DNA of 13,274 nt from Bacillota bacterium (GTDB lineage: Bacteria > Bacillota > Clostridia > Saccharofermentanales > DTU023): contig JAEWFX010000013.1 in assembly GCA_023388605.1 (NCBI GenBank), positions 1-13,274 on the forward strand, written 5' to 3'. Positions 7,149-13,274 of the stretch are shown one piece after another. The position numbers and the translations under genes are program-made. A model generated the notes under the pieces. That model worked only from the letters and a program-made list of their open reading frames with translations, was not told where the DNA came from and ran no database searches. Position 1 is the first letter of the stretch. Every line of letters begins with the position of its first letter.

Positions 7149-9113
7149 ATGTTAGTACAGCATTTCAGTAGAGAATTGAGATATAGAGATCCTTTTGGAG
7201 CCAGACCTTGTGGCACAGAAGTAGATTTGCGTCTCGCTGTCAGTGGTGGCGATTTAGATCGTGTAGAGTTGCACTATATCTATGGTTTGAACAACTATCA
7301 ATATAGCTTTGCTCCTCTCAAAGGTGACGAGCAGGGCGATGAGACAATATACTCCCTGCCTCTGCCTCTGCCATTAGAGCGAGGCTTAGTTTTCTACTGG
7401 TTCAAACTGGTCGACGTCAATGGTGAGATCAGTTATTTCATCAAGGATGATCAATCGTACCGAGGTGGCGGTATTCTAGTAACCGAACCTCCGATGTATT
7501 CAGACAATAGTTTGCCCTATCCACTCACGTGGCAAATTACAGTGTACAAAGAAGACTTTGCCGTACCCGAATGGTTTCAAGGCGGAGTCATCTATCAGAT
7601 TTTCCCCGACCGCTATCGTCGTGGTGCTGATTACAGCTTCGAGAAGATGCTAGCTGAAGGTGATAGCAGTGAGCGTATCTATCATGCTGATTGGCAGGAG
7701 GAAGTAGACATTGAGGGTCGTCCACACACCGGTTATATGGCCTGTGACTTCTATGGCGGTACGTTGCAAGGCATCACAGAAAAGCTGGACTATATCAAGA
7801 GTTTTGGTACAGATGTCATCTACCTAAATCCCATATTCCGTGCTCGCTCGAATCACCGCTATGATACGGGTGATTATTTTGCCGTAGATCCTCTGCTAGG
7901 AACATTAGAAGATTTCCGCACTCTATGTCAGGAAGCAGAGAAACGTGAGATTAAAATTATCCTGGACGGTGTGTTTAGTCACACAGGTGCAGATAGCAAG
8001 TATTTTAATCTGTACGGACGTTATGACACTGTCGGTGCATGGCAAGCTGCTACTACTGGGGCATATTCTGAGTTCAGTAGTTGGTATCGCTTCGATCATG
8101 CTGCAGAGCCACCGACCTATGAAAGTTGGTGGGGTTTCAAAGATCTGCCCAATGTCCATGAAAACGATCTGCATTATACTGACTTTATTTTAGGCGAAAA
8201 AGGTGTAGTAAAATTCTGGTTGGATCAAGGGGTGAGCGGATTTAGGCTCGATGTTTCGGATGAATTACCAGATGAGTTCTTACGCAATTTTCGTCGTCGA
8301 CTAAAAAAATATAATCCCGAAGCCATCTTACTCGGGGAAGTTTGGGAAGATCCGAGCAACAAGATAAGCTATGGACATCTGCGCGATTTCATGTTCGGTA
8401 CAACCCATGACTCAGTGATGGGTTATCCTTTTCGCAAGGCTGTTTTAGAGTGGTTGCTAGGTGATATCAGTGCTGAAATTTGTGCCGATCAGTTGCTCAG
8501 TCTACAAGAGAATTTTCCGCCAGCAGCTATTTACAGCAATATGAATTTGCTGTCGACACATGACACAGTTCGTGCTACCACTGCTTTAGCTGAATTACCA
8601 GATCCTGGTAAAAGAGAAGAGCAAATCAAGACAGCCCTCAGTGATAAGCAGCGTGCCTTGGGTGAAAAAAGATTGCTTTTGGCAACACTGTTGCAGATTG
8701 CGTTACCAGGCATGACTTCCATATATTATGGCGATGAATATGCTGCGGAAGGTTTTCGTGATCCTTTTAATCGCAGAACTTTTCGCGAAGACTTGACGGA
8801 TAGTGATTTTACTAGAGAATTCCGCAAAATAATTGCCTTCAAGCAACAATATGCAGTGTTGTGCTCCGGCAAATGTGAATTGATCTCCGCCAAAGGCGAT
8901 GTGCTAGTCTGGCGTAGATTTAGTAAGGAATTTGAGCAGGACAAAGGCGAGACAGCTAGCGGAGGCAAAATAGATGGAGTACAAGAAGTCGTCGTAGCTA
9001 TCAACCGAGCTAATTACCCACAAGCTTTTTATTGGCAGCATCGAGACTATGTCCTCAATCCTTTGGGAGCGAAGATCATGGTCGACGATGAATTAGTATA
9101 CGAAATAGATTAG
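7149..9113 (+). CDS. GH13 alpha-glycosidase (neopullulanase/amylopullulanase type)
   Basis: This 654-residue enzyme probably hydrolyses alpha-1,4 and/or alpha-1,6 bonds of glycogen or maltodextrin. The first about 130 residues form a beta-sandwich like the N-terminal domain of neopullulanases. The barrel starts at WFQGGVIYQIFPDRY (142-156). Region I is DGVFSHTG (273-280), region II GFRLDVSDE with nucleophile Asp368, region III LLGEVWED with Glu397 as acid/base, and region IV LSTHDT with Asp472. The MDVKFGGT-like segment reads CDFYGGTLQGI. No signal peptide is visible, so it should act in the cytoplasm on stored glycogen or imported dextrins. The Shine-Dalgarno is weak (AGGAA about 11 bases upstream), which hints at lower expression or coupling to glgA, 14 bases away. 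Exact bond specificity cannot be read from sequence; glycogen debranching is inferred from the operon. Confidence 0.9.
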   Translation: MLVQHFSRELRYRDPFGARPCGTEVDLRLAVSGGDLDRVELHYIYGLNNYQYSFAPLKGDEQGDETIYSLPLPLPLERGLVFYWFKLVDVNGEISYFIKDDQSYRGGGILVTEPPMYSDNSLPYPLTWQITVYKEDFAVPEWFQGGVIYQIFPDRYRRGADYSFEKMLAEGDSSERIYHADWQEEVDIEGRPHTGYMACDFYGGTLQGITEKLDYIKSFGTDVIYLNPIFRARSNHRYDTGDYFAVDPLLGTLEDFRTLCQEAEKREIKIILDGVFSHTGADSKYFNLYGRYDTVGAWQAATTGAYSEFSSWYRFDHAAEPPTYESWWGFKDLPNVHENDLHYTDFILGEKGVVKFWLDQGVSGFRLDVSDELPDEFLRNFRRRLKKYNPEAILLGEVWEDPSNKISYGHLRDFMFGTTHDSVMGYPFRKAVLEWLLGDISAEICADQLLSLQENFPPAAIYSNMNLLSTHDTVRATTALAELPDPGKREEQIKTALSDKQRALGEKRLLLATLLQIALPGMTSIYYGDEYAAEGFRDPFNRRTFREDLTDSDFTREFRKIIAFKQQYAVLCSGKCELISAKGDVLVWRRFSKEFEQDKGETASGGKIDGVQEVVVAINRANYPQAFYWQHRDYVLNPLGAKIMVDDELVYEID

Positions 9114-9121
9114 AGGTATTT

Positions 9122-10174
9122 ATGGATCAGATGTATGCACTAGTTAAAGCCAAAGCCGCCGAAGGTTTGGAATTGCAGCGTGTTCCCATCCCTGAAATGG
9201 CAGCAGATGAGGTTATGATTAAAATCCATAAGACGGCGATCTGTGGTACTGACATGAGCATCTATAAATGGACGCCTTGGGCAGCTGAGCACGTCAAACC
9301 ACCTATGCATATCGGACACGAATATGTGGGTGAAATAGTTGCTGTCGGAGATTTGGTCGACGCTTTTCATGTCGGACAGAGAGTCTCAGGTGAGGGGCAT
9401 ATAATTTGCGGTGCTTGTCGCAATTGCCGTGCAGGGCAGAGACACCTATGTCCTAATACCAAAGGGGTGGGTGTTGAAAGACCTGGTGCCTTTGCCGAAT
9501 ATCTAGTGATTCCCCGTGCTAATGTCGTACCAGTACCTGATGATATCCCCGATGAAATAGCAGCCATCTTCGATCCGCTCGGTAATGCTGTACATACTGC
9601 CTTGACTTACGATTTGATCGGTGAGGATGTCTTGATCACTGGTGCAGGTCCCATAGGCATTATGGCTGCAGCCATCGCCCGGCATGTCGGAGCAAGGCAT
9701 ATCGTCATCACCGATTTCAATGAATATCGTCTAAATCTCGCTAAAGAGATCACGCCAGATGTGCACTGTGTAAATCTCAATAACACTAGTTTGCAAGCAG
9801 AGATGCGTCAACTACATATGGACGAAGGATTTGATGTGGCGATGGAGATGTCTGGTTCACCGAAGGCTATGCAAGATATCGTAGCCAATATGCGTAACGG
9901 TGGTAAAATAGCCCTCCTAGGAATAATGCCGCCGGAGGCAATGATAGACTGGAATCAAGTCATCTTTAAAGGATTGAATATCCAAGGCATATATGGTCGA
10001 AAAATGTTTGAGACCTGGTACAAAATGATCGCCATGGTGCAGAGTGGATTGGATTTGACTAAGCTCATCACTCACCGTGTAGACTTCCGTGATTTTCAAC
10101 AAGGTTTTGATGCCATGGGCAGCAAACAATCAGGTAAAGTTATCATCGATTGGACAACTGCGAGAGAGGAATAA
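9122..10174 (+). CDS. tdh: L-threonine 3-dehydrogenase (zinc, MDR family)
   Basis: Tdh oxidises L-threonine with NAD+ to 2-amino-3-ketobutyrate. The 350 residues show the medium-chain dehydrogenase pattern. Catalytic zinc ligands are Cys41 (AICGTD) and His66/Glu67 (IGHEYVGEI). The structural zinc cysteines are 96, 99, 102 and 110 (CGACRNCRAGQRHLC). The Rossmann loop GAGPIG (174-179) is followed by Asp198 in IVITDFN. Opening residues YALVKAKAAEGLEL resemble known Tdh, whose product is taken by Kbl encoded one base downstream; that pairing makes Tdh more likely than sorbitol or butanediol dehydrogenase. AGAGG overlaps the previous gene's stop and is five bases before the ATG at 9122; an ATG at 9131 is a weaker alternative. 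It lies 8 bases after the glycosidase gene and appears co-transcribed with it. Confidence 0.93.
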   Translation: MDQMYALVKAKAAEGLELQRVPIPEMAADEVMIKIHKTAICGTDMSIYKWTPWAAEHVKPPMHIGHEYVGEIVAVGDLVDAFHVGQRVSGEGHIICGACRNCRAGQRHLCPNTKGVGVERPGAFAEYLVIPRANVVPVPDDIPDEIAAIFDPLGNAVHTALTYDLIGEDVLITGAGPIGIMAAAIARHVGARHIVITDFNEYRLNLAKEITPDVHCVNLNNTSLQAEMRQLHMDEGFDVAMEMSGSPKAMQDIVANMRNGGKIALLGIMPPEAMIDWNQVIFKGLNIQGIYGRKMFETWYKMIAMVQSGLDLTKLITHRVDFRDFQQGFDAMGSKQSGKVIIDWTTAREE

Positions 10175-10175
10175 A

Positions 10176-11363
10176 ATGAAAAAGGGTCGACAGATAATTG
10201 AACAAAAACTAGATGAGTTAAAAGCAGCTGGTTTATACAGCGAAGAGAGAATCTTGACTGCAGCTCAGCAAAATCGCATTTCAACCACAAATAGCTCAGA
10301 TGTAATCAATATGTGTGCGAATAATTATTTAGGTTTGGCCAATAATCCTGAATTGATCGCTGCTGCCAAAGCTAGCTACGATAAATGGGGTTATGGTCTT
10401 TCCTCAGTGCGTTTCATTTGTGGTACTCAGCAAATCCATAAACAATTAGAGCGTGAATTAGCAGACTTCCTAGGATTTGAAGATGTGATATTATACTCAT
10501 CTTGTTTCGATGCCAATGGTGGTTTATTCGAGACGATAACTACAGCAGAGGATGCTATTATCAGCGATCAATTAAATCACGCTTCCATCATCGATGGTAT
10601 CCGTCTATCTAAGGCTAGACGTTATCGTTATAAAAACAATGACATGGAAGATCTAGAACGTTGCCTGCAGCAGGCAGATGCTGAGGGCAAAGGCTTTAAG
10701 CTGATAGCTACCGACGGCGTATTCTCTATGGACGGCATCATCGCTAACCTACAAGGCATCTGTGATTTAGCAGACAAATACGATGCCCTAGTTATGGTCG
10801 ATGACAGCCATGCCACTGGTTTCGTCGGCAAAACAGGTCGTGGCACTATCGAGCATTGTGGAGTAGAGGGCAGAGTTGATATCTTGACATCGACTTTAGG
10901 TAAAGCCATGGGTGGAGCTTCAGGTGGTTTTACAGCAGCCTCCAGCAAAATGATCGCTTGGTTACGTCAGAAGAGCAGACCTTATTTATTTTCTAATACA
11001 CTTTCTCCCGCCATCACAGCTGGTTCTCTGAAGGTAATAGATCTAATCAAAAATTCAGGAGATCTGCTCGAACGTCTTCGTGCCAATACTGAGTATTTTC
11101 GTGCAGGAGTACAGCGTCTAGGTCTCGACATTATACCGGGAACGCATCCCATCGTCCCCATCATGATTTACGATGCCCATAAGGCGTTAAAAGTAGCTGA
11201 GGCAATGCTCGCTAAAGGTATATACGTGGTAGCTTTCAAATATCCAGTAGTGCCTGAAGGAAAGGCTAGAATACGCACTCAGATCTCTGCAGCACACACA
11301 CGTGAAGATCTTGATTATGTTCTCCGTTGTCTCGATGAAATTAAGCGAGAATTCCAATTGTAA
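10176..11363 (+). CDS. kbl: Glycine C-acetyltransferase (2-amino-3-ketobutyrate CoA ligase)
   Basis: Kbl cleaves 2-amino-3-ketobutyrate with CoA to glycine and acetyl-CoA, completing threonine breakdown begun by Tdh. The frame is open further upstream, but the start is ATG at 10176: GAGAGGA lies five bases before it, it follows the tdh stop by one base, and the resulting 395 residues fit the family (about 398 in E. coli). This PLP-dependent alpha-oxoamine synthase shows NMCANNYLGL (45-54), GLSSVRFICGT (74-84), DDSHATGF (209-216) with Asp209 and His212 for the cofactor, and STLGKAMGG with the Schiff-base Lys243. The close relative 8-amino-7-oxononanoate synthase (BioF) is the main alternative, but the tdh neighbour and the VRFICGTQ and SSCFDANGG segments favour Kbl. 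It is the last gene of the run, with a hairpin 31 bases after the stop. Confidence 0.95.
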   Translation: MKKGRQIIEQKLDELKAAGLYSEERILTAAQQNRISTTNSSDVINMCANNYLGLANNPELIAAAKASYDKWGYGLSSVRFICGTQQIHKQLERELADFLGFEDVILYSSCFDANGGLFETITTAEDAIISDQLNHASIIDGIRLSKARRYRYKNNDMEDLERCLQQADAEGKGFKLIATDGVFSMDGIIANLQGICDLADKYDALVMVDDSHATGFVGKTGRGTIEHCGVEGRVDILTSTLGKAMGGASGGFTAASSKMIAWLRQKSRPYLFSNTLSPAITAGSLKVIDLIKNSGDLLERLRANTEYFRAGVQRLGLDIIPGTHPIVPIMIYDAHKALKVAEAMLAKGIYVVAFKYPVVPEGKARIRTQISAAHTREDLDYVLRCLDEIKREFQL

Positions 11364-11393
11364 CTACTCATTCTCTCCAATAAACTCTGACTT

Positions 11394-11435
11394 AAGCCTA
11401 GTTTCATAAAATGATACTAGGCTTTGTCAATTTTT
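11394..11435 (+). terminator. Putative terminator after kbl
   Basis: Arms aagcctagt (11394-11402) and actaggctt (11416-11424) pair perfectly. Inside them tcat/atga can pair past a T-T mismatch, with an AAA loop. The T tract is broken (TTTGTCAATTTTT), so termination may be incomplete. It lies between the glycogen/threonine run and the tRNA promoter. Confidence 0.7.
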
Positions 11436-11438
11436 GTG

Positions 11439-11468
11439 TTGACAAGTATTTGATCTCTTTGCTAATAT
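11439..11468 (+). promoter_or_regulatory. Promoter of the tRNA operon
   Basis: A perfect -35, TTGACA (11439-11444), is followed after 18 bases by TAATAT (11463-11468; CTAATA at 17 bases is the alternative). The first tRNA base is 20 bases after the -10, giving the short leader expected of a tRNA operon. Confidence 0.75.
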
Positions 11469-11487
11469 AGTCAAGCGTTGAACATTT

Positions 11488-11564
11488 GGCGCGGTAGTTC
11501 AGCTGGTTAGAATGCTAGCCTGTCACGCTAGAGGTCGAGGGTTCGAGTCCCTTCCGCGTCGCCA
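11488..11564 (+). tRNA. tRNA-Asp (GTC)
   Basis: The acceptor stem GGCGCGG pairs with CCGCGTC (one G-T pair), followed by discriminator G and an encoded CCA. The anticodon stem CTAGC/GCTAG encloses CTGTCAC, giving anticodon GTC at 11522-11524. The T arm reads GGGTTCGAGTCCC. It is 77 bases with CCA and first in the three-tRNA cluster. Confidence 0.97.
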
Positions 11565-11566
11565 CT

Positions 11567-11589
11567 GCCGATCCTGAGGATCGGCTTTT
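11567..11589 (+). terminator. Terminator-like hairpin between tRNA-Asp and tRNA-Phe
   Basis: A perfect 8-bp GC-rich stem, GCCGATCC (11567-11574) with GGATCGGC (11578-11585), has a TGA triloop and is followed by four T, directly abutting the first base of tRNA-Phe. It could terminate part of the transcripts after tRNA-Asp, or it may be a processing structure. The short T run makes full termination unlikely. Confidence 0.6.
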
Positions 11590-11665
<76 letters not shown>

Positions 11666-11670
11666 AGCTT

Positions 11671-11746
11671 GGGAGCATAGCTCAGCTGGGAGAGCACTTG
11701 CCTTACAAGCAAGGGGTCACTGGTTCGAGCCCAGTTGTTCCCACCA
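11671..11746 (+). tRNA. tRNA-Val (TAC)
   Basis: The acceptor stem GGGAGCA pairs with TGTTCCC (one G-T pair), followed by discriminator A and an encoded CCA. The anticodon stem CTTGC/GCAAG encloses CTTACAA, giving anticodon TAC at 11704-11706. It is 76 bases with CCA and last in the cluster. Confidence 0.97.
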
Positions 11747-11748
11747 AG

Positions 11749-11780
11749 AACTCACGGTTATCAGCAACCGTGAGTTTTTT
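11749..11780 (+). terminator. Rho-independent terminator of the tRNA operon
   Basis: A perfect 11-bp stem, aactcacggtt (11749-11759) with aaccgtgagtt (11766-11776), has a 6-base loop and a run of six T (11775-11780). It starts two bases after the tRNA-Val CCA and ends 23 bases before the next start codon. Confidence 0.93.
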
Positions 11781-11803
11781 ATTTATAGTAGAGGTATATT
11801 TTT

Positions 11804-12958
11804 ATGTCTAAACTAACTTTCCAAGAATCTGAACTTAAAACAGGTTTACAAGATCTTATTAGGATCAACAGCAGCAACCCTACAGGCAATGAGCGAGCAG
11901 TATGCAGTTATTTTATGGATATCCTACGTGCGGAGAATATTAGCTTTACCGAGTTGATCCTGACAGAAGATAGAAGTAGTTTAGTAGCTCATATCCCTGC
12001 CTCTACAGCAAATGCTACACATAAGTCGCCTTTGGTCTTTTGTGGTCATATGGATGTTGTACCAGTGCGTGCAGAAGAATTGGAGCGTTGGCATTACGAT
12101 CCCTGGGCAGGTGAAGAAGTAGACGGAAAAATCTATGGACGTGGTGCCTGTGATATGAAATCGGGTCTGTGGGCAAGTTTTTATGCATTTGTAAGGTCTA
12201 AGCGTATGCAAGAGGAACTGGCTCTCGACTACGATTTATATTTTGTCGCTACTTGTGATGAAGAAGATACTATGTCGGGTATCCATTCGGTCATTCAATC
12301 AGGTCTTGTACCAGTTGGAGCTAATTATATTATCTGTGAACCTACAAGTTTGCGTTTGGCCTCGTCATCACGTGGTCGTAGCTGGTGGAAAATTCGTATT
12401 AGCGGTGAAGCGGCTCATGGTTCTAAGAGGGAAGTAGGCCTCAATGCTATCTATCCAGCTATCGATTTGATCAAAACTATGGACAGAGAGCAATTTGTTG
12501 ATAATGCTATAAGCGGTAAAACTTTTTGGCAGGCACTGGAAATAAATGCTGGTCTCGAGCCTTGTGTCGTACCCAATATATGCGATCTAACTATCGATGC
12601 CAGAATAGGTTTAGCCGATAATTGTTCTGATGTACTAGCACGTTTTGAAAAGCACCTAGAAAATATACAGAAAGCATATCCACGAGCTGGTTTTGAATAT
12701 ACGGTAGTCGATCGTAGAGAACCTTGGATAGCAGCAGACAATGAAAGGGTTTTGCAGATAATGCGAGAACAATTTGCTGTTGAGGAGTTTTGTTTTACTG
12801 GTTCCACTGATGGAAATCCATTGCGTAGTAGCGGTTATCCTGTGCTGATTATTGGACCTGGTGATTTAGCACATGCTCATCACTGTGATGAATATATCAA
12901 GATCGCAGAACTCTACGCTGCTGAGGAGCTTTATAGTCGATTAATTAAATTATATTAA
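11804..12958 (+). CDS. M20 family metallopeptidase (ArgE/DapE-type deacylase or dipeptidase)
   Basis: This is a cytoplasmic two-zinc hydrolase of 384 residues. Metal ligands follow the M20 pattern: His82 in CGHMDVVP, Asp117 in GRGACDMKSG (bridging), Glu153/Glu154 in TCDEED (general base and ligand), Glu179 in IICEPTS, and His359 in HAHHCDEYI. A dimerisation domain begins near SGEAAHGS (200-207). Length and order fit succinyl-diaminopimelate desuccinylase, acetylornithine deacetylase and related amidohydrolases, which cannot be told apart reliably by motif; no lysine or arginine biosynthesis gene is nearby to decide. The ATG at 11804 has GAGG nine bases upstream. Only 23 bases separate it from the tRNA terminator, so transcription may depend on read-through or on a promoter within the tRNA genes. 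Family is certain; substrate is not. Confidence 0.9.
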   Translation: MSKLTFQESELKTGLQDLIRINSSNPTGNERAVCSYFMDILRAENISFTELILTEDRSSLVAHIPASTANATHKSPLVFCGHMDVVPVRAEELERWHYDPWAGEEVDGKIYGRGACDMKSGLWASFYAFVRSKRMQEELALDYDLYFVATCDEEDTMSGIHSVIQSGLVPVGANYIICEPTSLRLASSSRGRSWWKIRISGEAAHGSKREVGLNAIYPAIDLIKTMDREQFVDNAISGKTFWQALEINAGLEPCVVPNICDLTIDARIGLADNCSDVLARFEKHLENIQKAYPRAGFEYTVVDRREPWIAADNERVLQIMREQFAVEEFCFTGSTDGNPLRSSGYPVLIIGPGDLAHAHHCDEYIKIAELYAAEELYSRLIKLY

Positions 12959-12984
12959 TTTTCAAAACATTTAGATGAGATAAT

Positions 12985-13012
12985 TTCAAACAGTATCTTA
13001 AAAGAGTATACT
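12985..13012 (+). promoter_or_regulatory. Possible promoter of the LemA-family gene
   Basis: TTCAAA (12985-12990) and TATACT (13007-13012) are 16 bases apart, 30 bases before the ATG at 13043. An inverted repeat, CAGTAT (12991-12996) with ATACTG (13008-13013), overlaps the -10. The match is moderate. No strong terminator is visible after the M20 gene, only an AT-only stem at 12943-12960, so co-transcription with the M20 gene is also possible. Confidence 0.4.
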
Positions 13013-13042
13013 GGTTCTAAGTTATTTTATCGTGAGGTATTT

Positions 13043-13274
13043 ATGTTTGTTCAACCCATCTTAGCCTTAGCTACTGGTTCTATTATGCTTATTTTATTAG
13101 TTATTATCGTCATTCTTGTTTTATATGTAATTTCTTGTCAACGTGCTTTAGTACGTTTGGAAGAAATGCTCAAAAATACCCTAGGACAAATTGCTGTACA
13201 GGTTAATTCACGTTGGGATGCCTTAACCCAGCTCGCCAAGGTAGTAGCCAATTACAGTCAATACGAACACGACA
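13043..13274 (+). CDS. lemA: LemA family membrane protein, N-terminal part
   Basis: The frame begins at ATG 13043 after GTGAGG (13032-13037) and runs off the window after 77 codons. Residues about 9-31 form a single hydrophobic membrane segment (IMLILLVIIVILVLYVI). The following stretch (ALVRLEEMLKNTLGQIAVQ and RWDALTQLAKVVANYSQYE) matches the start of the LemA helical bundle, which typically reads LVRL...V..AWSQIDVQLKRR.DLIPNLVETVKGYAKHE. LemA proteins are anchored by the N-terminal helix; their biochemical role is not settled. A trailing partner gene, if any, lies beyond the window. The family call rests on a short but well-matching segment. Confidence 0.8.
   Translation, partial: MFVQPILALATGSIMLILLVIIVILVLYVISCQRALVRLEEMLKNTLGQIAVQVNSRWDALTQLAKVVANYSQYEHD

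Noticed and set aside
10089..10175. Upstream extension of kbl by 29 codons
   Set aside because: The extension overlaps tdh in another frame, lacks a ribosome binding site and is not needed for family length; the ATG at 10176 has a good Shine-Dalgarno.
10628..10948. A 106-codon minus-strand open frame
   Set aside because: It lies wholly inside kbl, has no Shine-Dalgarno and no recognisable domain; it is an antisense shadow.
12451..12807. A 118-codon minus-strand open frame
   Set aside because: It lies wholly inside the M20 gene and has no ribosome binding site or family resemblance.

Overview
The window reads as a chromosomal segment of a low-to-moderate GC Gram-positive bacterium (Bacillota, Clostridia-like). 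The evidence is a glgC/glgD pair of ADP-glucose pyrophosphorylase paralogues, AGGAGG-type ribosome binding sites, CCA-encoding tRNA genes, and a cell-wall surface protein with Rib/YPDG repeats and a sortase-type C-terminus. A host- or mucosa-associated member near the Oscillospiraceae is a reasonable guess. The species cannot be fixed from the sequence alone.

Layout. (1) Positions 1-1109 hold the 3' end of a large surface adhesin: a FIVAR-like helical segment, two nearly identical Rib/YPDG domains, a Thr-rich stalk and a membrane anchor. A strong intrinsic terminator follows. (2) Positions 1170-1295 hold the control region of the next operon, with a consensus -10 and two palindromes. (3) Positions 1296-11363 hold seven tightly packed same-strand genes: glgB, glgC, glgD, glgA, a GH13 glycosidase, tdh and kbl. 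Gaps are between -4 and 48 bases, with no internal terminator visible, and the run ends at an imperfect terminator. (4) Positions 11439-11780 hold a tRNA operon (Asp-Phe-Val) with a TTGACA promoter, an internal terminator-like hairpin and a strong final terminator. (5) Positions 11804-12958 encode an M20 metallopeptidase with little room for a promoter of its own. (6) At 13043 a LemA-family membrane protein starts and runs off the window.

How the genes work together. GlgC/GlgD make ADP-glucose from glucose-1-phosphate and ATP, GlgA polymerises it, GlgB introduces alpha-1,6 branches, and the GH13 enzyme probably trims or debranches alpha-glucan. No glycogen phosphorylase lies in this window. 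Tdh and Kbl form the two-step threonine-to-glycine pathway (threonine to 2-amino-3-ketobutyrate to glycine plus acetyl-CoA). Their joining to a glycogen operon is the most unusual arrangement here.

I found no CRISPR array, phage, transposon or clearly new defence-type system. The items most worth a second look are the operator-like palindromes before glgB, the glycogen-threonine operon, the lysine-rich tail of GlgB, the hairpin inside the tRNA cluster, and the conserved duplicated Rib domains.
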